64,000 nt of DNA from Oncomelania hupensis (GCA_036898135.1 CM072522.1:32994451-33058450); one strand, 5' to 3'. Shown: positions 33,308 through 45,673, counted from the first letter of the stretch. Numbers and translations are program-made. Notes: generated by a model not told the origin, from the letters alone.

Positions 33308-33520
33308 CTGCAATTGCCAAACAAACCAACAGCTTTCATGTCAATATTTCTGGCAGCAAATAAAGTTACAAACGGAAGAACTATCATGTTAGAATCTACA
33401 TCTTTTCCTCTCGCCTCAAGAATTGCTCGTGACACAGTCAATGAACCTCCACTGTGTAAGCAAAGGTGTTGAAAGTACTGATCAACTTGGCACTTCTCAA
33501 ATGCTAATAAAAGCAATGAT

Positions 33521-33525
33521 ATAAC

Positions 33526-33583
<58 letters not shown>
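33521..33583. repeat. (AAT)n microsatellite
   Basis: About 21 AAT units; equivalent to 4481-4544 in copy I, where a LINE is inserted. Confidence 0.95.
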
Positions 33584-33584
<1 letters not shown>

Positions 33585-33904
33585 CAAGTGATGACAGGAC
33601 AGGTGTAACAAAATTAAAATACAGGTCAAATCAAAATTCAAGACAATTATTAGTCAAACGTACTGTTAGTAACAAGTGGTGTTTCACCCGTCCCCTATAC
33701 GCTTATGTGTCCGGGGATGTTAATCTATAAAACTAACTAAGTAACAAGCAGCCAAATTCATGTGCAGCAAATTCATAGGATAAAAAAGAACATGAAACCA
33801 CTTCCAGGCTGAATTAGCTTTTCTTCACAGATGCCACGAAATTTTTAATTTAAATTTAAATGTACTTTAGTTGTAAGTGTACAGAATAATTCAGAGCTGT
33901 TAAT

Positions 33905-34380
33905 AAGATCAATCACGTATAAAAGCAAAGAATAATGGTCCCTCTGTTCAAGGCCTTTGCTAGTCCCATACTAAAATACAAAAATATGGTACGGGGTCTT
34001 AAGGTTAAAATGCATACCAACAAGATTAAAGCTGTACAAAAAATTTTACCACAGTGCATTTTAGTGCTAAGTTATGAGCCTTGAGTATAGACATCTAATA
34101 GGAGACATGATTGAGGTGTTTAAAATCCTATAGAACATATATGACCCCAATATCACAAGGTCTACCACTATGTAGGGTTGAAAACACTACAACCCGAAAT
34201 CATAAATATAAATTAAAAAAAAAACACCTTCATACTAGTTTATATCAGCACTTTTTCACTAACACTGTAACAGAGTTACTAACACATGGAACAGTCTGCC
34301 CAAAGGATGTTATTACAGTTGGTACCACAAAAGCATTTTAAAATGGCCTAGATAAGTGACAGTGTACTCCACTGACTTGG
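33905..34380 (+). pseudogene. CR1/Jockey-like LINE RT C-terminal remnant (copy II)
   Basis: Broken frames read LFKAFASPILKYKN, KIKAVQKILPQCILVLSYE, then HTSLYQHFFTNTV and KDVITVGTTKAF, matching the end of CR1-type RTs. Shared with copies I and III. Confidence 0.7.
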
Positions 34381-34937
34381 CTGGAGATTTGTTTACCCCA
34401 TCTCCCTCTGGTAGGCAAAATTCATCAAACAACAGATGACTGAAAGCCTGCCAGTGACAAGTAACACAGGTGATCTTAAAATTAAATGCACGTCTATCTG
34501 AGGTTCAAAAGGCTGATAGCTTACGATGCCATCACTATTAAGTATTATACTATGCTAAACAAAGTGGCACTCTTCAGTTAATCCTTACTCCTTCGGATGA
34601 GAGTATTTAAACCGCAGTCTAGTCTGTGCACGCACGTATTCCATATCATGGACTTTAAAGATTCTGACGCTCATGAGTCATGTCCTAGACTGGTGAGTGC
34701 CGGCCAAACAAATACTCCCAGCACGCACAAGGTCCCTTCTCCCCAGTCGCAGAGGATAGTGCTGAGTTGTCTAAGTGTCAGACTTTGCGCTCTTTGCGCT
34801 CAAAGGCTGCAAGTGCGCGCCTCAAGTGGCTGAGTTAGATCCTGTATAGGCCAGCTCACTGAGCATTTCAAAATGGATGGAGACACGCACGTTATAATGG
34901 ACATGTAACTATTATGATCATCATCGAATCAATTCTT
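34381..34937. other. noncoding unit sequence
   Basis: Matches 7721-8341 and 60661-61180. No gene seen. Confidence 0.5.
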
Positions 34938-35235
34938 CATGTGCAGTGTCATCATCATCATCATCAATTCTTCATGTGCAGTGTCAACTCACCTTGTGCA
35001 TGCCACGCTTGCAATGCCATCCAGTATCCCACTGGTTCTTCAGCAATGTCAATCTCCAACTTCACCTCAGACAGCACTTGATTGTCTTCGTCTTCCATCA
35101 CAGAGCAATATCACCAACATTCATCATGAATATCGTGTGTTCATACATGTGCAACGAACAACAGAAAGTATGCAGATTCAGAACAAGGGAAATGTGTGCA
35201 GCATTTGGCTGCAGCCAGAGTCCTCAATAAGCTGA
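34938..35235 (+). repeat. unit-conserved CAT-tract block (copy II)
   Basis: The same block as 8342-8603 and 61184-61520. Followed by a short (AAG)n run near 35258-35282. Confidence 0.5.
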
Positions 35236-35950
35236 GGGTTGCAGTCCCCAACAAAAGAAGAAAGAAGAAGAAGAAGAAGAAATGAATAACAAAACAAATA
35301 ACGGAAGGTTTTTCAAAAACGAATTCCGAAAAGCGTATTACAAAATTTTCAGGAGCAAATAAATAAAAACAATTTTATTGTAAATGTAATCATTATTACT
35401 CGTAAATAATTCACAGAAAGTGAAGTCAAATGCAACTATTAATACTTTTTTTTGGTTATTTAAAGTGATAAGGCTAGACTGAAAAGGAACTAGAAAAAAA
35501 AAAATCTTAAAGGACACGAAAATACACGAGAAAATAGAAAAGACACGATACGACATCCAGAAGAGACGAATATTTTTATCCATGCCATTTATCTTGAATC
35601 TATAATGTTGAAGGCCGACAGACCTATTCACCGGTCATCATCAAATATAACACAGGTTTCTTATATAGCATAAATGGTATTATTGATTCTAAAGCGAGCT
35701 GGGGATTGGGGCTGACCATCAGCAATTACAATGTTGATGATGTTATTTCCATTTATAACGCGCATGTCTCCATCCAATGCCCAATGCTCAGTGTACGATT
35801 AGGAGAGATTTTTAAAAAAAACAACACAACATTACATTGCATGGTTATTGTTTTAGGTCCAGCGGATTCTTCCAAGCCAAATCAGGACCAGAGAAGTGAA
35901 AGAGAGATCCTCATAAAAGATCTGCCTTGCCCCCGAGCACGCGTTGAGGG
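35236..35950. other. unit end block and truncated Rep690 piece
   Basis: 35500-35720 matches 20600-21200. 35840-35900 is a short Rep690 3' piece (TTTTAGGTCCAGCGGA) fused to SINE-like sequence. No coding region. Confidence 0.5.
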
Positions 35951-35954
35951 GCCG

Positions 35955-36395
35955 GGTAGCTCAGTTGGTAGAGCGTCTTACTAGTAACCGAAAGGTTCGA
36001 ATCCCGGATTGGCCAATGTGTGACCATATTATTTTCCCCTTACCATCAACTGGTTCGCTGGTGTCAGAATAATGTGACCAGTAGTCGCCTATAGTCGTGT
36101 GACTATAATGATAATCTACAGTTACGAGAACGCGTTCACTTCCCTCATGGGGACTACTACTGTCTAAAATCTACGCCACGGCGGTCTTTGTCATCTTTGT
36201 CATTCTACACCGTCATCTAAGCTATACTTCATCTTCCACCTACACCATCAATGGGATAAATCCTACAGTCTGACCTAGTCAAGTCCCATATATGCGAAAG
36301 TGTCAGGGGACTTTAATCTAACTAACGAACGAACGAACCGAGCATGTGGTCGTTGAACCTGGCCGGTGACCTCTGTGTAAAAGACTTTCGCCCAG
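35955..36395 (+). repeat. tRNA-Thr-like SINE, copy A of tandem pair
   Basis: Head: A box TAGCTCAGTTGG, candidate anticodon loop CTAGTAA (AGT), B box GGTTCGAATCC. The body of about 370 bp ends in CTAACTAACGAACGAAC. A second copy lies at 37315-37765. It is tRNA-derived and probably not a functional tRNA. Confidence 0.75.
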
Positions 36396-36435
36396 TAATG
36401 CCGTGCTGACATCACCTCTGTTAATCGCCTCTTAT

Positions 36436-37119
36436 ACCCCTTGGGGTCATGAGCAATCTTGTCACTGTAGATTGTTCTAACCTATAAAGGAACAGTGAAA
36501 GCCCCAGTTGAAAACCTGTCTTGCCTTTGTAGGCGTGACTAATTCACTGCGGCAACAGTTCCCCCCGTTGGAGTGCCGGGGTGCCACTTTCTGGAAATTT
36601 AGTGCTTTAAATTCCCACTGTCGCTGTCTTCATCATTTGCTCTTTCCCATTCCTGATCTGTCCTATCACTCTGCTATACTTTCTTCTTCTTCGCTAGATC
36701 AATGACCTACCTTTTTTCTTGAAAACTCTTCCTGGACAAGACTCCTTGTTTGTGTATGAGGTCTGTTGGATCAGCTTGGGAGTGTTGGACGCTTTCTGCC
36801 GGGTGGTCACTAGGGCTTCCTATGATTGTATTATTTCGCACTATAGGCATTTTATATGTATGTGTTTTTTTGATGATTTATAATGATGGTTGTATTCTAT
36901 TTTGTTTTTGTAACCGGGGTGTTCGCGTAGTTGAGGTCAACCCTCAGCCGTCCCCCGCGTGGGATGTCTTTATTGTAAAGTGACTGGCCGGTGGAGGGCA
37001 TTCAATTTTCCCACTAGGGTTGTTTCGGCAGATCTTTTATGCGGATCGGGTTGTCCGGTCCTGATTTGGCTCGGAAGAGTCCGCTGGACCTAAAGCAACA
37101 ATAAATCAATCAATCAATC
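36436..37119 (+). mobile_element. Rep690 retroposon, full length, with target duplication
   Basis: A 684-bp noncoding element ending in an (AATC)n tail. Direct repeats AATCGCCTCTTAT flank it at 36423-36435 and 37120-37132. Copy B and 42900-42940 show the target without it. The clearest full-length example of the family. Confidence 0.9.
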
Positions 37120-37270
37120 AATCGCCTCTTATGACACGCCGGGAAACGTTGGGTCTATTCTATCCAGTGCCCAAACCCACAGAGATGATTCTTTATGCTT
37201 GAAAGGAGGGGCTGTACATAGAGTGGCTGTTTCTCCAGTGCTGGTCAAAATGGTGTTTGCAGCTGTTGAC

Positions 37271-37309
37271 CCTGTCCCGTAACCCGGAGGTCGTAGGGGC
37301 ACCACAAAT
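37271..37309 (-). repeat. LINE 3' end cut at tandem-duplication junction
   Basis: The LINE terminus (CCCTGTCCCGTAACCCGG onward) ends abruptly at ATGATCGT and joins SINE sequence GGTAGAGCGTC. This is the breakpoint of a tandem duplication. Confidence 0.75.
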
Positions 37310-37314
37310 GATCG

Positions 37315-37765
37315 TTGGTAGAGCGTCTTACTAGTAACCGAAAGGTACCTGGTTCGAATCCAGGATTGGCCAATGTGTGACCATATTATTTTCCCCTTAC
37401 CATCAACTGGTTCGCTGGTGTCAGAATAATGTGACCAGTAGTCGCCTATACGCTTCGGTGTCGTGTGACTATAATGATAATCTACAGTTACGAGCACATG
37501 TTCACTTCCCTCATGGGGACTACTCCTACTGTCTAAAATCTACGCCACGGCGGCCTTTGTCATCTTTGTCATTCTACACCGTCATCTAAGCTATACTTTA
37601 TCTTCCACCTACACCCTCATCGGGATAAATCCTACAGTCTGACATAGTCAAGTCCCATATATGCGAAAGTGTCCGGGGACTTAAATCTAACTAACAAACG
37701 AACGAACCGAGCATGTGGTCGTTGAACCTGGCCAGTGACTTCTGTGTAAAAGACTTTCGCCCAGT
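37315..37765 (+). repeat. tRNA-Thr-like SINE, copy B
   Basis: Nearly identical to 35955-36395. It has five extra bases giving a good T stem (CCTGG/CCAGG) around the B box, closer to the ancestral tRNA-like head. Confidence 0.75.
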
Positions 37766-38329
37766 ATGACACGCCGGGAAACGTTGGGTCTATTCTATCC
37801 AGTGTCCAAACCCTCAGAGATGATTCTTTATGCTTGAAAGGAGGGGATGTACATAGAGTGGCTGTTTCTCCAGTGCTGGTCAAAATGGTGTTTGCAGCTG
37901 TTGCCCTGTCCCGTAACCCGGAGGTCGTAGCTAGGGGCACCATAGATGATCGTTTAACCAGCATACTCCATCTTTCTCTGTCCTCAGCAGCCCTGATGGC
38001 TTTGCTCAGTGTCAAACCAGTCCATTCTCGAATGTTGTCCTCCAACCTCTTTTTCGGTCTTCATCTTCTTCTACCTCCTTGCACTGTGCCTTGCAGAATG
38101 GTCTTTGCAAGGCCTGATGATCTGGTGACGTGGCCATACCATCGGAGTTTCCGTTTCTTCACCACTGTGAGCATGTCATCATGTTGTCCAATGGCTTGTG
38201 TGATGGTCTGTCGGACTTCGTCGTTGGTGATGTGTTGGGTATAGGAAATGCCCAGAAGTCTTCTGTAGCACCTCATCTCCATGCTTTGTATTCTTCGTTG
38301 AGGGTCCATGCTTCACAAGCATATAGGAA

Positions 38330-38368
38330 CAAGGGCGGATCAGCAGGTTCACGCGGGAGGGTGCACTT

Positions 38369-38399
<31 letters not shown>

Positions 38400-38695
38400 G
38401 GATAGAGAGAAGTTTTTGTATCTTACCTCAGATTTATAGCAAAGAACAGTTATTCTTTCAAAACAACAGTTTATGGGCAAAACGCCCTGACATAGGCTTA
38501 CATGTGTTACACTTTCTTTTGTTGTTGAGTTTGAGCTGTTACATGTCTAACATGTGTAGGCCGATTGGTGAGTGTGAGTAAACGAAAGAAGAAAGGAGGG
38601 AGGGGGTGGGGGTAACAGGAGATTGAGGCGTGAAGAGGGCAGGGATTGATATGGGAAAGAAAATAGGAAAGAATGCATCTTTGAGGTAAATGACG

Positions 38696-38728
<33 letters not shown>

Positions 38729-38887
38729 GTATCACTTTGGTGGAAAGACTTTAAATAAATTATTATTGTATCACTTTGGTGGAAAAACTTTAAATACATT
38801 AAACAACTTCTTCTTCTTCTTCTTCTTCTTATTATTATTGTTCTTTATTATTATTATTATTATTATTGTCCTCTATTCTTCTTCTTC

Positions 38888-38960
<73 letters not shown>

Positions 38961-39137
38961 CATTATGCTGCTGCTGCTGATGATTAGCATGATGATTATT
39001 ATGAATATTATGGATATTCTGAACATTCTTCTTCCTCTTCTTTTTCTTCTTCTTCTTCTTTTTTTTTTTTTTTTTTTTTGGTGTCGTTTATGGGGGGTGC
39101 ACGTGCACCCGTTGCACCCTCCCAAGATCCGCCCTTG
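38330..39137. mobile_element. MITE with CAAGGGCGGATC termini, 5-bp target duplication
   Basis: TIR CAAGGGCGGATC at both ends with inner GGAGGGTGCA matches. Flanked by AGGAA (38325-38329, 39138-39142); the LINE consensus shows the intact target. The interior is poly-G, ATT and CTT repeats with no gene. Related to the MITE at 46665-47251. Confidence 0.88.
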
Positions 39138-39808
39138 AGGAAGATGGAGATGACAAGGGAGCGCAGCAGTCTTACTTTGGAATGTAGACTGATGGTCTTG
39201 TCTTTCCAAATCGGCTTCAACCTTGTCAGGGCAGCAGTTGTTTGTGCGATCCTGGAGAGGACTTCCTGTCGGGACCCATTGTCTGATACAATGGCTCCTA
39301 AATATTTGAAGCTATGCAATGTGTTGAGGGATTGGCCTCGGACTTTGATGTCCGTGTTGATGCCATTGGTGTTGTTGGTCATCATTTTGGTCTTCTCTGC
39401 ACTTATTTCCATTCCATAAGCTCTGGAGGTGGTGTCAAGCCTCCGTACCAGCTGTTCAAGTTCTTGTTCCTCTCCAGCCAGTCCATCAATGTCATCTGCA
39501 AAACGAAGATTGGAGATTGCTCTACCCCCTATGCTGACTGTGCCTTCGTGATCTGCAAGAGCATCTGACATGATGCACTCTATGAAGATGTTGAAGAGTG
39601 TTGGAGAGAGTAGGCATCCTTGATGCACACCGATTGTTGTTCTGAACCAGTTCCCGATGACGCTGTTATGGAGGACTGCACTGGTAGCCTTGTCATACAA
39701 GCTTTTGATGACTTCAATAATTTTAGGGCTGATGTTGTACACTTTCATTGTTGCCCATAGAGCTGCATGCCAGACTCGGTCAAACGCCTTCTTGAAGTCT
39801 ATGAACAC
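39138..39808 (-). pseudogene. LINE RT fragment (motifs A to C) of the 37.9-41.8 kb copy
   Basis: An open minus-strand frame with FIDFKKAFDRVWH, TIGVHQGCLLSPTLFN and NLRFADDIDGLA, cut on its 3' side by the MITE at 39137. The C-terminal RT resumes beyond the MITE at 38325-37905. Sequence is close to the intact ORF at 4586-6526, but motif B has His for Arg. Confidence 0.85.
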
Positions 39809-41826
39809 ATGATATAGATGTTGTTGGTGCTGTAGGTATTTCTCACAGATTATTCTGAGGTTGAAAATCTGTTCAGTGGTGCTTCGCCCTGCCCTGAATC
39901 CTGCTTGTTCTTCAGCTATGATTTATTCAGCTTGGGGTTTCATCTTGTTGAGTATTATTTTCAGGAGGACCTTGCTGGGATGGCTGATGAGGCTGATGGT
40001 GCGGTAGTTTTCACACTCCTGAAGGTTACCTTTTTTTGGGGAAGAGTGATGACAAGCGACTGGGTCCATGGTGTAGGCCACTACCCACTCTGCCAGATCT
40101 TGTTACAGATAATGGTGAGGGCATCAATCACCGCTTCTCCTCCTGGTTGTAGCAGTTCCGCGGATATGTTGTCCACTCCCGCTGACTTCCCTTTTTTCAG
40201 CGATTGCACTGCTGCATCAACTTCTTCCCGGAGAATTGGGAGGATTTCTTCTTCTTCTCTGCTCTCGGGACATGCTAGAACTGATGGGTCTCCATTTGGT
40301 GTATGGTTGTAAAGGTCAGAGCAGTATTCTGTCCATCTGTCCAAGACTTCTTGTTCTTCTGTAAGGCATATGCCAGACTTGCTTTGGATCATGGAGACTT
40401 TGGGCTGTTTAACACTTGTCAGCCGCTTCACAGTCTGGTAGGTCTTCTTGCTGTTGTTCTTGTTCAGACTGTTCGAACCCTATTTCCTGGCATTGATCTT
40501 CTATCCAGTTCTCCTTTGCAGTGTGCGTGCCTTTTCGGATGTTATGGTTGATTTTTCGGTAGACATCAGCTCCCTGTGAGGTGTTCATTTTTTTTTTAAA
40601 TCTCTCTTCGTTTATCACACAGATCCAAAAGTTCAGGTGTGATCCACGGCTTCTTCTTTGGTGGGTGCTTGCCAAGGATCTCAGTGGCGGCATCTGTCAC
40701 AGCTGAGTTGAAGGTGGTGGTCATGGTGTTGACATCTACTTCACCAGACCCCAAAATGAGCAATGGTGCATATTTCCCTCCAATTGTGGCCTGAAATAGT
40801 TCTGCCACCTCAAGGTCTTGCAGTTTGTCCAGGTCGAACTTCAGTCTAGTGCACTTTGCTGTATTTACTCTCTTCAAGTGGAGCCGGAAAGACATCATCA
40901 CGAGATCGTGGTCACTTAATTCCGATGTCTGCTCCTGGAAAAGTGCGTGTCCTGCCAATGTTGATGCTTGATCTGAAGCGTTTCTTGACCATGATGTAGT
41001 CTATCTGGTTATGATGCTCCCCGCCAGGACTGTGCCATGTCCATCGTCTGGAGTTTTTATGGAGACCAAGAGTGTTTGCCAGTACCAGATTGTTGTATCT
41101 GGCAAACTCCAAGAGTCTCAGACCCTTGTAAACTGTTTCGTTGTTGCAGTGGGGTCCACATGTGTCTCCCCAGTTGTGGTGCGCATCTTGGCTAACCTTG
41201 GCATTCCAGTCGCCTTGCACTATGACTATATGTCCTTCTTCGGAACTTGGTCAAGGACCGCCTGGAAATTTTCATCCTCCACTTCGCTTTCGTCATAGTC
41301 TGATGTTGGGGCATAGGCCTGCATGATGGTGATGTTGAAAGGGGCTGCTCTCAGACGGATGGTAATGAGTCTACTGGAGACTGGGCGGCAACCCATGACA
41401 GTGGCTAGAATGTTCTTGTGGACCAAGAATCCAACGCCGTGTTCATGCCCGTCATCTCTACCGCTGAAATAGAGCTCGATTGTGGCCTTTGTCGGTCATT
41501 GTTTCACCGAGGCCTTTCCAGCGCAGTTCGCTGATACCTAGAACGTTCCATCGAAAATGGTCCAGCTCGTGGGCCAGTTCTTCTAATTTTCCTTCCGCAG
41601 TTAGGGTCCTGACATTCCAGGTTCCTATGACGAAGTGCATCAGTAGCATACTTATCACCTCCGTCATGGTGACCAACGGAAGGCGCGGTCCTTGTGTAGC
41701 CGGGCGACGACCGATCCGGTATGGAATTAGTGGAAAGTTTCATCATGTAGAGTGTCTTGGGCAAAAAAAACCTGGCGGTGCCCAATCCTCTTCAGGCTGT
41801 TGGCCACAGCCGAAATCCACGAATAC

Positions 41827-42145
41827 AGCTGTTGACCCAGAGTGCATTAACAACCTGATCAGGAAGGCTTTCATTATTCTTATTATCATCATCATCATTA
41901 TCCTCATCATCATCATCATGAGTTCTATTCTGACCATCATTATCACTACTACATATATCAATATTAATTTTATGCGATCACAGAAAAAACACTTTCTTCT
42001 ACATGTTCTTTATTACTTTTTTCTTCTTAAAAATTTGCTAAAGGAGAATAGTTAGCGTTTAAATGTCCTCCAATGGATCCCACCTTACGATGTTTAAGAG
42101 AATAGGCAGAGAGACTGTATTTTAAGCAGCACTTCAGCATACCAA
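41827..42145. repeat. inter-unit spacer block, right part
   Basis: Continues the 21400-21780 type spacer after the LINE insertion. Contains a CATCATCATT-rich tract. Confidence 0.7.
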
Positions 42146-42705
42146 ACCTATCCTATCCCGTAACTCAAAGGTTGTTGGGGCACCACATTTGGTCGTTTAA
42201 CCAGCGTACCCCATCTTTCTTTGTTCTCAACCCTCATGGCTTCGTTCAGTATCAAACCAGTCCATTCTCGAATATTGTCCTCCAACCTCTTTTTCTGTCT
42301 CCCTCTTCTTCTGCCTCCTTAAACCATGCCTTGCTGACTAGTCTTTGCAAGGCCTGATGCTCTGGTGACGTGACTATACCATTGTAGTTTCCGTTTCTTC
42401 ACCACTGTGAGTATGTCATAATGTTATCCAATGGCTTGTGTGATGGTCTGGGGCACTTCATTGTTGGTGATGTGCTGGGTATTGGAAATGCCCAGAAGTT
42501 TTCTGTAGCACCTCATCTCCATGCTTTGTATTCTTCGTTTTAAATCTGCTGTGAGGGTCTATGTTTCGCAAGCATATAGGAAGATGGAGATGACAAGGGA
42601 GTGCAGCAGCCTTATCTTGGAATGTAGACTGATATATGGTCCTGTATTTCCAAAAGGGCTTCAACCTTGTCAGAGCCGCAGTTGTTTGTGCGATCCTGGA
42701 GAGTT
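42146..42705 (-). mobile_element. LINE 3' fragment, diverged
   Basis: The same LINE family, RT C-terminus and 3' end, with CCTATCCTATCC at the left. Many substitutions, no open frame. It interrupts the spacer block. Confidence 0.8.
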
Positions 42706-42990
42706 AGTTATTCATTGCTTACAGGGTCCAGCAGACTGCAAAGAGCCGAATTAGGACCAGAAAATCAAGACCACAACTTGGCTGTAAGAGGACTCACCCC
42801 TAATCCGCATAAAAGATCTGGTACCTTGGCCCCGAGCACGTGGTCGTTGAACCTGGCCAGTGACTTCTGTGTAAAAGTCTTTTGCCCAGTAATGCCATGC
42901 TGACATCACCCCTGTTAATCGCCTCTTATGACATGACGGGAAACATTGGGTCTATTCTATTCAGTGCCCAAACCCACAGAGCTGATTTAT
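42706..42990. repeat. Rep690 and SINE fragments
   Basis: A Rep690 3' piece (CAGGGTCCAGCAGACTG) followed by the SINE-linked sequence GGCCAGTGACTTCTGTG. The latter continues through AATCGCCTCTTATGACA, the empty target of the 36436 insertion. Confidence 0.65.
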
Positions 42991-44734
42991 ATCCTTTGGA
43001 AAATGTTAATTACAACACAGGCAGCCAAATGTTTTGACTTTGTTTATTCTTAATTGAGTGTATTGTGAATGCTTAGTCTTTATATACATGTAAAAATAAA
43101 AGCCAAAAAAAAACCCACAAAAAAAACACACATATACATATTAGATATATATCCAATACAGCAACACATAACAATATAATCACACATTTGAAGTGTCATT
43201 TCATATTGATAAGAATTGTTATTTACATAACAGATAATAACAATGTTGGAAATATTAACAGAAATTTTTTTTAAAGAGATCTATGTCAAAGAAAGCATAT
43301 ACAAATGAACACCTCACTCAATCTACATGTTGTTTTAAATGTTTTACTAAGGCTGCAAACAAACCAAAACACAACAACAGCAACAACTAAAGTGCTGTAT
43401 TAGGCAACCAGCAAAAAATAAAATCAATACTGCACTGTGAGCACTCTGTTGGGTGAACTATATTATAACAAAGAAAGTACAGCTACGCAAAGAAGGTTCA
43501 TCTCGGCGAGTGCCTATATAAAGTTACAAAACGTTGCCACTCGTAGCGCCCCCCAGCGATTCTCGTGATAAATGATTCCAAGGGCGATAATTTGTTCTTA
43601 GCGCTATGTAAACAAACCGCTTCAGTAGATTATGTTCCGGACACTCGCTTGCTTAAATTAACAAGCGATTCTGCTTTTTTTTTTGAAAGTAAGTTAATAA
43701 GTGTCTGATTTTAATAATGTAAATACAGCTTGCCAACAAGTTGCTTGAATTATGCATTCAGCCGATTAAATTACCGTACCAATGCTGATGATTCAGTAGG
43801 CCTGTACTCGGCCTGTACTCATCCTAGATCCGTCAAAACTCAAACCCAAAAGTAAGCTTGAATACCGGTAATAGCTTTTCTGAACATTGCTTGATTTAGC
43901 ATTTCCAGTTAATAACTGTGTTCCAATCTACTGTTTATCTCATTTACACTGCACTTCTGATTTTAATCGCTGCTAACCTACTGTTAGGCTCTCATCTTAA
44001 AATTATATTTACTGCTTTCGTTTCGATCAACTGTGTAAATAAGCCTATAAATTATTAGGCCTACTGTTTATCATCATCATTTTCATCATCATCATCATCA
44101 TCATCATTATGGTTTAATATAGGCTATCTCTATAATAGAACTGTAGTTGCAAAAGGAAATTTGATAGGTTAAGATAGACTAAAGAAAAAGAACAGACATG
44201 TGTGTGTATGTGTATATGTATATATTGCACAATGTTAATATTCTTCTGCCAAATTTAACTCTGAAATTTACTCGCACAGGGATAGGCTTATATAAGCATG
44301 CTTGTTGCTTGTCCCTGCTGCTTGTGATGTATATATTTTATATGTATTCTGAAGAAATAAATAATATATAAACCAACAGACATCAAGACTATAGAAGTAG
44401 AGAAATAAAGCAATGCAACAAGAAGAGTGAACAGTGAAGCTTTTAAAGAAAACACATTTAACGTTAAAAAGCATTATTTTTTTTGCATGAATCATTACAT
44501 TGGAAATTGCACCTAGATAAGTCCAAAAAGTGCAACAATAAAAATAGTCAAATAAGAAATATTTGTAGTCATTTATAATATTAGATCTGTACATTGCAGC
44601 AGGCTGCATCAATTATGTTACTTTATTGTTAAACCATCATGCATTTATAAAAGCTGAAAAAAATAGCTTCAAACATTTGTGTTTCTTTTTCTGACATTTA
44701 ATATGAATATTATAGCAACAAAAAGCAACAATGA

Positions 44735-44738
<4 letters not shown>

Positions 44739-44803
<65 letters not shown>
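44739..44803. repeat. (CT)n microsatellite
   Basis: About 32 uninterrupted CT dinucleotides. Confidence 0.97.
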
Positions 44804-44809
<6 letters not shown>

Positions 44810-45539
44810 AAGGAAACTTCAGCAATTATCATTTTTTGTAAAGTACTGTCATCTCAATAAATGTATGTTTAAAATAATGAAAAGGGTAAGAATGTTAGGT
44901 TTTTATAATTAAATCTGTTGTTTACTTTTTGTTTAGCAAGATTAAGACATACCTACAAAGAAACAGAAGTTTTGCAAGACAAAACAAATACAATTAACCC
45001 TTTTCCTGTCTGCTTAAACCAAATGTAATGGAAAGGGAATACAGTCACACAGAAAATGGTATTTTACATTTGAAAGATTTAAAAAATCACATTTGGTATT
45101 TTTTCTGCATACATTTCACATGCAACAACAACAACAAAATCTGATAATACTAGACAATTAACTAGTAGCATTATACATTAAAAGGATAATAATTAATAGT
45201 TTTTGCTCTTGGATTTTTATTCTTAGATGCATTTATGAAGAATTATTTGCTTAAAAATTACTTCTTTTTTTTAAATAGTTTTTCTTTACAAGACAACACA
45301 TCCAGTCAATGAGTCATGCAATAATATTTCATTAGGCCTACTATTTTTTCTTTTTCTTTTTTTTTTAAATTACTCATAAGCAGCAATTAAAACTACGCCT
45401 TCCCCTCCCCCCTCCCCTCATCTTCCATTTGTAAGAAATTGGGATATGATAAATTTCAGTATCAACAAAGAAAATACAGTTTACATCGAGTGGTAGATCT
45501 AGATCAACGTTGTTAGATTTGGTTATAATTATGTTTGAT

Positions 45540-45673
45540 TCTTCCTTTGGAAAATTAAAAAACGAAAGTCCAGGGCACTTGTATCGTCCATTTGTGCAGT
45601 TAAAAGCGCTACAGTGTTGCCCACCAGGACGGATTCTAGGTTTGTTTACTTGATTTGATACGCTTTCCTCCAT
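45540..45673 (-). pseudogene. THAP domain first exon, donor lost
   Basis: From MEESVSNQVNKPRIRPGG to FFNFPKEES, with the zinc ligands in QHCSAFNC and LSFFNFPKE as the next conserved THAP block. In the sister element (63815-63954) the exon ends at a GTTAGT donor. Here that junction is changed and the frame runs into intron-like sequence. The C-x2-H half of the domain is missing, so the product cannot form a THAP fold. Confidence 0.7.

Larger units (their letters stand above)
22400..35720. repeat. tandem zinc-finger unit, copy II
   Basis: The most complete unit: left flank (22.4-25 kb), finger exon, piggyBac-bearing block, Tigger relic, VKTEPD exon, CR1 tail, CAT block and end block. The left part matches 43.0-51.5 kb and the right part matches both 2.9-8.7 and 56.7-61.7 kb. 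Edges are approximate. Confidence 0.75.
37905..41826 (-). mobile_element. near-full-length LINE with endonuclease and RT, split by a MITE
   Basis: About 3.1 kb of LINE plus an 0.8-kb MITE, flanked by CAGCTGTTG (37895-37903 and 41828-41836). The intact target is at 21480. Minus-strand pieces from the 5' side: GTWNVRTLTAEGKLEEL (APE endonuclease start, near 41620), QAYAPTSDYDESE, QGDWNAKVS, HNQIDYIMVKKR, ELSDHDLVMMSF, then the linker and RT. Frameshifts break both domains. It is the best template here for the family that also left the copies at 0.9, 4.6, 6.8, 42.1, 51.8 and 62.6 kb. Confidence 0.88.

Noticed and set aside
33330..33516. Extra upstream exon of zinc-finger gene copy II
   Set aside because: Open here, but the equivalent in copy I has a stop and no good donor in the needed phase was seen.
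38376..39080. Low-complexity ORFs (poly-I, poly-Y, poly-G) as proteins
   Set aside because: Translations of ATT, CTT and G microsatellites within a MITE.
40303..41298. Plus-strand ORFs across the 37.9-41.8 kb LINE
   Set aside because: Opposite-strand shadows of LINE endonuclease and RT coding sequence.
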